A DNA stretch of 21,399 nucleotides from the NCBI GenBank assembly GCA_050251775.1, contig JBFWMD010000064.1, positions 1-21,399 on the forward strand, read 5' to 3'. The notes below the pieces were generated by a model. The model saw nothing but the letters and a program-made list of their open reading frames with translations, ran no database searches and was not told the origin of the DNA. Shown here piece after piece: positions 15,693 through 21,399 of the stretch; the first letter of the stretch is position 1, and the number at the start of each line of letters is the position of its first letter. Both the position numbers and the translations under genes were made by a program. Source of the DNA: Paucidesulfovibrio sp050251775. Its GTDB lineage: Bacteria > Desulfobacterota > Desulfovibrionia > Desulfovibrionales > Desulfovibrionaceae.

Positions 15693-16177
15693 TTCCCGTG
15701 CTCCTTTTTCTGGTCCGCGAGGGATTCCGCAGCGGCCCGTTCCACAGCGGTGAGGATGCGCCCGTACCCCGTGCAGCGGCAGAGATTTCCGGAAAGGGCT
15801 TCGCGGATTTCCTCGCGCGAGGGATCGGGGTTGCGGCCAAGCAGGTCCGAGGCCGCCACGATCATGCCCGGCGAGCAGAAGCCGCACTGCACCGCGCCGT
15901 GTTCGGCAAAGGCTTCCTGCAGCACATGGGGCGCTTCCGGATTTCCCAGTCCCTCGATGGTGGTCAGTGTTTTGCCGTGCAACTGGGCCGCCAGGGTCAG
16001 GCAGGAGAGCCGGGCGCGTCCGTCCAGGAGCACGGCGCAGGCTCCGCACTCGCCCGTGCCGCAACCTTCCTTGGTTCCGGTCAGGCCGAGAGGTCCGCGC
16101 AAAAGGTCCAGGGCGCGTTCGTCGCCGCGCACCTCCAGCTCCGTATCCTGGCCGTTAAGTGCAAAGCGGATGATCAT
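15689..16177 (-). CDS. Molybdenum hydroxylase [2Fe-2S] (small) subunit
   Basis: This 162-residue CoxS/XdhC-type ferredoxin binds two [2Fe-2S] clusters. The plant-type site is C39, C44, C47 and C59 (CGTGECGAC and SCLT), and the helical-domain site is C98, C101, C133 and C135 (QCGFCSPG and LCRCTGYG). It relays electrons from the molybdenum subunit to the FAD subunit. Both ends overlap neighbouring genes through ATGA, which indicates tight translational coupling and equal expression. No signal peptide is present, so the complex is cytoplasmic. Confidence 0.95.
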   Translation of the reverse strand: MIIRFALNGQDTELEVRGDERALDLLRGPLGLTGTKEGCGTGECGACAVLLDGRARLSCLTLAAQLHGKTLTTIEGLGNPEAPHVLQEAFAEHGAVQCGFCSPGMIVAASDLLGRNPDPSREEIREALSGNLCRCTGYGRILTAVERAAAESLADQKKEHGK

Positions 16178-18474
16178 TTTTCAGCTCCGGCAGGGGATTG
16201 CAGCAGGCGCAGCACGGTTTCCGGGGAGATGGGCGCGCGCCGCACAGAGACGCCAAGGGCGTCGGACAGAGCCGAGGCCACGGCTGGCAGCGGACCGTTG
16301 ATGCTCACCTCGCCCACGCCCTTGAGTCCGAAGGGGCCGCTGTGCTCAATGGTTTCCACGGCCAGGGAGCGTGTGTCCGGCAGGTCCGGGCTCGCCGGGA
16401 TCAGGTAGCTGGCGAGGTCGCGGGTCAGCAGGTGGCCCGCGTCGGTCTTAAGCCCTTCCATCAGGGCGAAACCCAGGCCCTGGGCCACGCCGCCCTCGAT
16501 TTGCTGATGGAAATTCTGCGGATTGAGCACCCGGCCGCCGTCCGTGACCGCGAGATAGTCGCAGACCCGAATCAGCCCGGTCAGTTCGTCCACTTCCAGG
16601 CGCACCAGATGCGCGGCATAGGCAAAGATCAGGTGCGGAAAGCCCAGGGGGAACTCCTTGCCCGTGTCCGGCACTTCGCGGGAAACAGGCATCAGGTATT
16701 CGGAGACGCAGATCCGGTCGTCCCTGGGGAGCATGGCGGCCATGCTCTCCAGGCTCACTTCGCGGCCCGAGGGCAGGTGGCGCACCGCGCCGGGCACGAG
16801 GGTGAAGCCGCCGGGGTCGTCCACCATGAGCAGCAGCGCGGCGCGGCGCACCAGCTTGGAGGCCATCAGCTCGCAGGCCTGGATCAGGGCCTTGCCAAAG
16901 GTGTAGGTGGTCCGTCCGGCCGAAGCTGATCCCGAGGGGTGGCAGGTTTCCGTGTCCGGTTGCCGGACCTGGAGCCGGTCCGCGCGCTGGCAGAGCATCT
17001 CCCCGGCGATCTGGGCAAAGGTCGAGGCGTTGCCCTGGCCCATGTCCGAGACCGCGCTGTGGATCACGAAGCCGCCCGCGTCCGTGAGTTCGATCTTGGC
17101 GATGGCGTTGTCTGGCAGGCCGCGTCCGTAGCCCATGCCGTTGAAGACCGCGGCGATGCCCACGCCCCGGCGGGTGAAGGTTGGGGCCGCCTCTTTCCAT
17201 TTCCGCCGCGTGGTCCAGAATTCGTGGTTGCGCGCCTCGCGCAGACATTCGTCCAGGCCCGTGGACGTGGTCAGGGTCACGCCCGCGCCATTGCGGTCGC
17301 CCCGGTGCAAGGCATTCTGTTGCCGGAGGTCGAGGGGGTCGCGGTCCAGATGCCGGGCCAGGCGGTCCATCATGCCCTCGAAGGCGAAGCTGACCTGGGC
17401 CACGCCAAAGCCTCGAAACGCGCCGCCCACGGGATTGTTGGTGTAGACGCACCAGCCCTGGGCGTCCACGTGTTCCACCCGGTACGGCCCGGCCGCGTGC
17501 TCCATGCCCAGTTCCATGATTTCGCCGCCCAGATGGGCGTACGCTCCGGTGTCGTACCAGAGGCGGCAGGCCAGGGCGCGCAGGGTTCCGTCCGCGTCCG
17601 CGCCCAGGCGGTAGTGCATGCGCGCGGCGTGGCGTTTGTATCCGGCCAGGAAATGTTCCTCGCGCTCCCAGTGCATCTTGATGCTCTGGCCGGGCAGGTG
17701 CAGAGCGGCCAGTCCCAGGAGGCACTGCACGGTGGCGCCGTCCTTGCCGCCGAATCCGCCGCCCAGAAAAGGCGTGACCACGTGGATTTTCCAGGGGGGC
17801 AGGCCCAGGGCGTGGCCAATTTCGAAACGGTCGCGGAACGCGGCCTGGGTGGAGACGGTCAGATGCAGGACGCCGTCCTCGTCCAGGCGGGCCACGCCGT
17901 TCTCCGTTTCCAGAAAGGCGTGGTCCTGGGCCGGGGTGAAGAAGGTTTCCTCCAGCACCACAGCGCAATGGCGCAGCGCGGTTTCAGCGTCCCCTTTGTT
18001 GATTTTCGCGGCCAGCAGCACGTTGGAGCCCTGGGTCTCGTGGAGCAGGGGCGCATCCGGGGCTAGGGCCGCGTCCAGGTCCCCGACCACGGGCAGCGGA
18101 TCAATCTGCACCCGGATCAGGTCCAGGGCGCGGCGCAGGGTTTCGCGGTTTTCCGCCACCACCAGGGCCACGGGATCGCCCGCGTGGCGGACCCGCGTGC
18201 CGCAGAGCACGGGCATGTCCTTGTGGACGATGCCCTGGCGGTTTGTGCCGGGCACGTCCGCGCGGGTCAGCACGGCTTGTACGCCGGGCAGGGCGCGGGC
18301 CGCTTCCGTGTCAATGGCGCGGATCAGGCCGTGGGGGATCAGGGCGCGTTTGGCCCCGGCCCAGAGCACCCCGGGCGGGCAGGCGTCCGCCGCGAAGATT
18401 TCGCGGCCCGTGGCCTTGCCAAGGGCGTCCAGCCGGACGTGGGAGGAACCGATTTCACAGAGAGGGCGGCGCAT
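16174..18474 (-). CDS. Molybdenum hydroxylase molybdopterin-binding (large) subunit, xanthine dehydrogenase family
   Basis: The 766-residue protein starts at ATG 18474 (AAGGA a few bases upstream); the ORF extends upstream to overlap the end of the MFS gene but without a start signal. It has the family motifs FLGGGFGGKDG, GGAFRGFGVAQ (Moco-binding loop with the conserved Arg), DMGQG, and the catalytic glutamate in LKGVGEVSING (Glu722, 16309-16311). It hydroxylates a carbon next to a nitrogen or carbonyl using water, with electrons leaving through the small and FAD subunits. The substrate (purine, another N-heterocycle, aldehyde or aromatic) cannot be read. No XdhC-type maturation gene is present in the window. 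Confidence 0.9.
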   Translation of the reverse strand: MRRPLCEIGSSHVRLDALGKATGREIFAADACPPGVLWAGAKRALIPHGLIRAIDTEAARALPGVQAVLTRADVPGTNRQGIVHKDMPVLCGTRVRHAGDPVALVVAENRETLRRALDLIRVQIDPLPVVGDLDAALAPDAPLLHETQGSNVLLAAKINKGDAETALRHCAVVLEETFFTPAQDHAFLETENGVARLDEDGVLHLTVSTQAAFRDRFEIGHALGLPPWKIHVVTPFLGGGFGGKDGATVQCLLGLAALHLPGQSIKMHWEREEHFLAGYKRHAARMHYRLGADADGTLRALACRLWYDTGAYAHLGGEIMELGMEHAAGPYRVEHVDAQGWCVYTNNPVGGAFRGFGVAQVSFAFEGMMDRLARHLDRDPLDLRQQNALHRGDRNGAGVTLTTSTGLDECLREARNHEFWTTRRKWKEAAPTFTRRGVGIAAVFNGMGYGRGLPDNAIAKIELTDAGGFVIHSAVSDMGQGNASTFAQIAGEMLCQRADRLQVRQPDTETCHPSGSASAGRTTYTFGKALIQACELMASKLVRRAALLLMVDDPGGFTLVPGAVRHLPSGREVSLESMAAMLPRDDRICVSEYLMPVSREVPDTGKEFPLGFPHLIFAYAAHLVRLEVDELTGLIRVCDYLAVTDGGRVLNPQNFHQQIEGGVAQGLGFALMEGLKTDAGHLLTRDLASYLIPASPDLPDTRSLAVETIEHSGPFGLKGVGEVSINGPLPAVASALSDALGVSVRRAPISPETVLRLLQSPAGAEK

Positions 18475-18530
18475 GGAATTTCCTTGTTGAAGGAACCGGG
18501 ACGTTTTTTTGCGATGCGGGCCGCTGCTTG

Positions 18531-19769
18531 TCAACTCCCGGCGGTACTCGGCGCGGCAATGCGGACCCGGACCATGAGCGCGGCTCCGAGCAAGGCCAGC
18601 CCGGCGGAGATCAAAAACAGCCCGGCGTGGGACAGTCCCGCGCCCAGGAGCATTCCGCCCAGGTACGGCCCGAGGAACATGCCCGCATCCATGGTCGAGA
18701 AGAACAGGTTGGTGGTCAGGCCGCGTTTGGCCGCATCAGCCTGGAGAAAGAGCGTGGATTGCAGCAGGGGCATGGCAACGCCGATGGCCGCGCCAAACCC
18801 GGCGGCGGCGAGCAGAAAGGGCGGCGGGGTGTGCACCAGGGAGTAGGAGGCGTAGCAGCCGGCCAGAAAGAGCAGGCTCAGGACCAGGGTCTGGATTTTG
18901 TCCACCCGGTCGAAGAATCCGTTGCCCAGAACGCGGACCAGGATGGTCGCTCCCGTGGTAACGCTGAAGAACAGGCCTGCATTGGCCATGCCGATGCTCT
19001 GGGCGAATCCCTTCATGAAAAAGAACAGCAGGGACGAGGAAAAGAAGATGCACAGGCCCACGCAGAGGGTGCGAAACACGCCGGGCGTGCGCAGCGCCGT
19101 GATGATTTCCTTCAGGTTCGATTCTTTTTTGCCCTGGGGCAAGCTCGCCGAAGCCAGCCGGGCATGGGGACCGAGCAGGGACAAGAGCAGCAGCGCGGGC
19201 AGGGCGGGCAGGGACATCCAGGCGTAGACGTGGGCCGCCGAAGGCAGCAGCGGAAGCATTTGTTCCACGATGGGCGGCACAAAGGCAAAGGGCAGCAGCG
19301 TGCCCAGGGTGAAGATGCCGAAGCCCTGGCCGCTGCGCTCGGGCGGAATGAAATGGACCAGCAGGGCCGTGGTGGCTGAGACCAGGATCACGAAGGCCGC
19401 TCCGTGGGCCACGCGCAGGAGCAGCAGCAGCGGCAGGGTCGTGGCCCAGGGATAGGCGAGCAGGGCCAGACCGATGACGGCCATGCTCCCGCGCATGATC
19501 GGCAGGGCGTTGGCGGCGGAAAGCCGGGGGCTGATCACGGGGCGCAGGAAAAAGGCGGTCATGGGCTCCAGGGCCAGCAGCAGACTCGCCCAGAACGGAG
19601 AAATGCCGATGCTCAGCAGGTAGGGGTAGAATCCGTAAAAGACCGCGACGTTGGCAAAGCCGATCAGGATCGCCAGCCAGAGCGTGACGAATGGAAAGCT
19701 CAGCAGCGGCGGACGCGGCGCGTGTTCCGGCGTCATTCCGCCGAGTTTCCCGGTTTGCTGGTTCACCAT
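18531..19769 (-). CDS. MFS transporter
   Basis: The 412-residue protein is hydrophobic with about 12 membrane-spanning segments in two halves, separated by a charged loop (about residues 205-230, with QGKKES). The first half carries RVAHGAAFVILVSA, similar to MFS helix 4-5 motifs. It is an inner-membrane carrier, probably for the substrate or product of the flanking enzymes. Its start overlaps the end of the dioxygenase gene by 7 bp, and the hydroxylase large subunit follows after 56 bp, which supports one operon. A GTG at 19766 or an ATG at 19736 are other start options. Confidence 0.85.
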   Translation of the reverse strand: MVNQQTGKLGGMTPEHAPRPPLLSFPFVTLWLAILIGFANVAVFYGFYPYLLSIGISPFWASLLLALEPMTAFFLRPVISPRLSAANALPIMRGSMAVIGLALLAYPWATTLPLLLLLRVAHGAAFVILVSATTALLVHFIPPERSGQGFGIFTLGTLLPFAFVPPIVEQMLPLLPSAAHVYAWMSLPALPALLLLSLLGPHARLASASLPQGKKESNLKEIITALRTPGVFRTLCVGLCIFFSSSLLFFFMKGFAQSIGMANAGLFFSVTTGATILVRVLGNGFFDRVDKIQTLVLSLLFLAGCYASYSLVHTPPPFLLAAAGFGAAIGVAMPLLQSTLFLQADAAKRGLTTNLFFSTMDAGMFLGPYLGGMLLGAGLSHAGLFLISAGLALLGAALMVRVRIAAPSTAGS

Positions 19770-20569
19770 AAGAATGCGCTGGCCTTTTTCCCGAGGATCG
19801 TCAGTTCGAAAACATCGCGGCAGGCGCGCCCGGCGGCTCCATAGCAGACGTGCAGCGGCAGCAGATGCTCCTCACGGGGGTGGCAGTAGCGGGCGTGGGG
19901 CACGGACTCCCAGTGGATCAGGCGGCGTTTGCGTTCGGCCTCGTCCATGGTCCCTGCGCAGGTCTCGCGCAGCCAGGCGTCAAAGGCCAGGTTCTGCGCG
20001 CGGGTCTGGTCCGTATCCGGGGTGAAGAAGGCCCGCATGTTGTGGAAGGAGAACCCGGACCCGACAATGAGCAGGTTCTCCTGCTCCAGACCGGCCAGGG
20101 CCGCGCCCATGCGCAGGTGCTCCGCCGGGTCCAGGCCCCGGATCAGGGAGAGCTGCACGCAGGGCACGTCCGCCTCCGGATACATGAGCATCAACGGAAT
20201 GAACATGCCATGGTCAAAACCGCGTTGCGTTTCCCGCCCGCAGGAAAAACCGGCTTCTGCCAGAACTCGTTGCAGGTCCCGCTCCAGCGCGGGCAGGCCC
20301 GGCGCGGGATATTCCAGTTCGTAGGCCGCCTGTGGAAAGCCGGAGTAGTCGTACTCCAGCGGAGGGCGCAAGCCGCTGGTGATGGTCGGCTGCGGCTGCT
20401 CCCAATGGGCGCTGACCAGAACGATGGCCGATGGCTTGGGCAGTGTGGCGGCCAGATGGCGAAGATTCGCGACCATTTCGACATGGCCGGAGTCGCCCAG
20501 CACAGGCAGGGGGCCGGCCCCGTGGGAAATGGAGAGCACGCGGTTTTTCGTTCCGGGGCGGAGGTCCAT
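19763..20569 (-). CDS. LigB/DODA-type extradiol ring-cleavage dioxygenase family protein
   Basis: The 268-residue protein matches the 4,5-DOPA dioxygenase extradiol (YgiD-like) group of the class III enzymes. Expected metal and catalytic histidines are visible: H16 in SISHGAGP, H55 in VSAHWEQ, H120 in RGFDHGMFIPL, H176 in GFSFHNMR, and the C-terminal HPREEHLLPLHV. A non-heme metal ion is bound and catechol-type rings are opened with O2. AGGAGA lies a few bases before the ATG. It is the first gene of the putative dioxygenase-MFS-hydroxylase-mobA operon. An O2-using role is odd beside a formate dehydrogenase block of anaerobic type, so a non-oxygenase member of the family is possible. Confidence 0.87.
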   Translation of the reverse strand: MDLRPGTKNRVLSISHGAGPLPVLGDSGHVEMVANLRHLAATLPKPSAIVLVSAHWEQPQPTITSGLRPPLEYDYSGFPQAAYELEYPAPGLPALERDLQRVLAEAGFSCGRETQRGFDHGMFIPLMLMYPEADVPCVQLSLIRGLDPAEHLRMGAALAGLEQENLLIVGSGFSFHNMRAFFTPDTDQTRAQNLAFDAWLRETCAGTMDEAERKRRLIHWESVPHARYCHPREEHLLPLHVCYGAAGRACRDVFELTILGKKASAFLW

Positions 20570-20750
20570 CGCAATTCTCCTGGTCGATTTGCCGCGCGGA
20601 CGCCGGGCGGGCGGTTTCCGTTGTTCTATGGGAGCGGGAGAGCGCTGTCCAGCCGGGAGGAGGGAAGAACGCGTGACAAGCCCGAAAAAAGCGGAAACGC
20701 AGGTAACCAGGCTTGGGAAGGGAAGTTTCGCGTCCCGGACCAGGCCCGGT

Positions 20751-20789
20751 CACCCAAGAGGTCCGGAAAGTCTCCGGGCCTCTTGGGTG
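20751..20789. other. Long perfect hairpin, possible terminator or leader structure
   Basis: A 16-bp stem (left arm 20751-20766, right arm 20774-20789, one G-T pair on +) closes a 7-nt loop. The stem starts CACCCAAGAGG and is very stable. No T-run follows on the - strand and only TTCT on the +, so it is not a textbook intrinsic terminator. It lies 182 bp upstream of the dioxygenase start and about 214 bp after the regulator stop. Confidence 0.7.
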
Positions 20790-20802
20790 TTCTGGCGTTC
20801 CC

Positions 20803-20819
20803 GAGGGGATTTGCCCCTC
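20803..20819. other. Short hairpin GAGGGG-N5-CCCCTC
   Basis: A perfect 6-bp GC-rich stem with a 5-nt loop sits 13 bp from the long hairpin. The pair could form part of a leader structure. Confidence 0.5.
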
Positions 20820-21002
20820 CGCTCAGAGCACGAAACCCCACGATGGTCCGGAAGGGATCATTTGGTGATTGCTCAAAGCAATGCAATCGTCACCCTCAGC
20901 ACGAGAAAATCGGTCTTAAAAGCTCGCCGAAAAGGATCCAAGCGGATTTATTGAGTTTGAAATGACCGTCGCAATTCTGAGGCAGTATTTTTGCCTGCCT
21001 GC

Positions 21003-21399
21003 TTAGAGTGCCATAAGCTTTTCGGAAATAGCTTCAAGATCAAGTTGGAACGTACGCTCCGGCGCTTCAAGCAACCTTGAGGCCTCTGCCGCAGCCAGAG
21101 GTATTTCCCTGAGAAGTTTTTGGGACAAGGTCCTGTCCAGTCGTACGGTGGGAACGGAGCAACTGATGGTCGCAACGATCTGCCCGGCGTCGTCAAAAAC
21201 AGGACCGGCAACACAGCGGATGCCCTTGAACAATTCCTCAAAGTCCAACCCGATGCCTTCTGTTCTTGCCAGCTCGAGGCCTTTGTACAGCCAGTTTATT
21301 TTGTCGCTGTCAATGTTGGCATTGGTTCTTCGGAGTTCCTTGATAAAACTGCGTAGGTGATCCTCGGGTCGTAATGCCAAAATAGCTTGGCCCGACGCG
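21003..21399 (-). CDS. IclR-family transcriptional regulator, C-terminal effector domain, 5' end cut by window
   Basis: The frame stays open to the window edge and starts there with ASGQAILALRPEDHL, the point in the IclR effector domain usually written as G-KA-LA-LPE. FEELFKGIRCVAGPVFDDAG and VATISCSVPTVRL follow, both typical of the domain that binds small aromatic or organic-acid ligands. About 130 residues are visible; the N-terminal winged helix is outside the window. It lies upstream of, and on the same strand as, the dioxygenase-MFS-hydroxylase operon, so it is the natural candidate for its regulator, though this is inferred from position only. The TTG codon at 21380 is internal, not a start. 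Confidence 0.87.
   Translation of the reverse strand, partial: ASGQAILALRPEDHLRSFIKELRRTNANIDSDKINWLYKGLELARTEGIGLDFEELFKGIRCVAGPVFDDAGQIVATISCSVPTVRLDRTLSQKLLREIPLAAAEASRLLEAPERTFQLDLEAISEKLMAL

Larger units (their letters stand above)
20575..21002. other. Non-coding gap upstream of the dioxygenase operon
   Basis: This 428-bp gap separates the IclR-type regulator from the dioxygenase gene. It contains no ORF with a convincing ribosome site. It holds the hairpins described separately, a third weak hairpin AGGCAG-N9-CTGCCT at 20980-21000 just after the regulator stop, and an AT-richer stretch at about 20900-20960 where a promoter could lie. No clear -35/-10 pair was found. Confidence 0.6.

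Noticed and set aside
16939..18066. 375-codon ORF on the + strand opposite the hydroxylase large subunit
   Set aside because: Overlaps a gene with clear catalytic motifs and has no motif of its own.
18243..19379. 378-codon ORF on the + strand opposite the MFS gene
   Set aside because: Low-complexity Gln/Gly/Arg-rich translation, the complement of hydrophobic codons; shadow.
20626..20886. 86-codon ORF on the - strand in the gap before the dioxygenase gene
   Set aside because: It runs through the two hairpins and has Pro/Ser/Gly-rich composition without a ribosome site or recognisable family.
19850..20965. 371-codon ORF on the + strand across the dioxygenase gene and the upstream gap
   Set aside because: Mostly opposite the dioxygenase; the non-overlapping end runs through the hairpins and shows no domain.

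Overview
The window looks like the chromosome of a GC-rich, anaerobic, sulfate-reducer-type deltaproteobacterium (Desulfovibrionales-like). This is inferred from a two-subunit periplasmic formate dehydrogenase, a matching FdhE/FdhD pair, molybdenum-cofactor genes and codon use dominated by G/C in third positions. No rRNA, tRNA or CRISPR array was seen.

Layout. (1) Positions 1-4950 form an accessory-looking segment: a large STAND-type NTPase cut by the window start (+ strand), convergent by 12 bp with a glycosyltransferase-9-like gene, which follows a XerC/D-like tyrosine recombinase on the - strand. (2) Positions 5100-13502 (- strand) form a formate dehydrogenase block. In transcription order it holds fdhD, moeA, fdhE, a transposase-derived protein with damaged catalytic positions, a regulatory gap, a small 74-residue ORF, fdhA and fdhB, and ends in a UUCG-loop hairpin terminator. 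FdhA carries cysteine where many relatives have selenocysteine. (3) mobB (+) and mobA (-) converge at 14133/14144. (4) Positions 14144-20569 (- strand) look like one operon: a LigB/DODA-type extradiol dioxygenase, an MFS transporter, the three subunits of a xanthine dehydrogenase/CO dehydrogenase-type molybdenum hydroxylase (Moco, [2Fe-2S] and FAD subunits) and mobA last. (5) The window ends in the C-terminal part of an IclR-family regulator on the same strand, with a structured 430-bp gap between it and the dioxygenase gene.

How it fits together. MobA, MobB and MoeA supply finished molybdenum (or tungsten) pterin cofactor. FdhD and FdhE mature the formate dehydrogenase, which is exported by Tat and oxidises formate in the periplasm. 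The second operon uses the same cofactor supply for a cytoplasmic hydroxylase of unknown substrate, probably taken up or exported by the MFS protein and probably controlled by the IclR regulator. The most unusual items are the transposase-derived gene locked between fdhE and fdhA, sequence blocks shared by the fdhE and fdhA upstream regions, the small ORF ahead of fdhA, the MogA-like signature inside MoeA, and an O2-requiring enzyme family in an apparent anaerobe.
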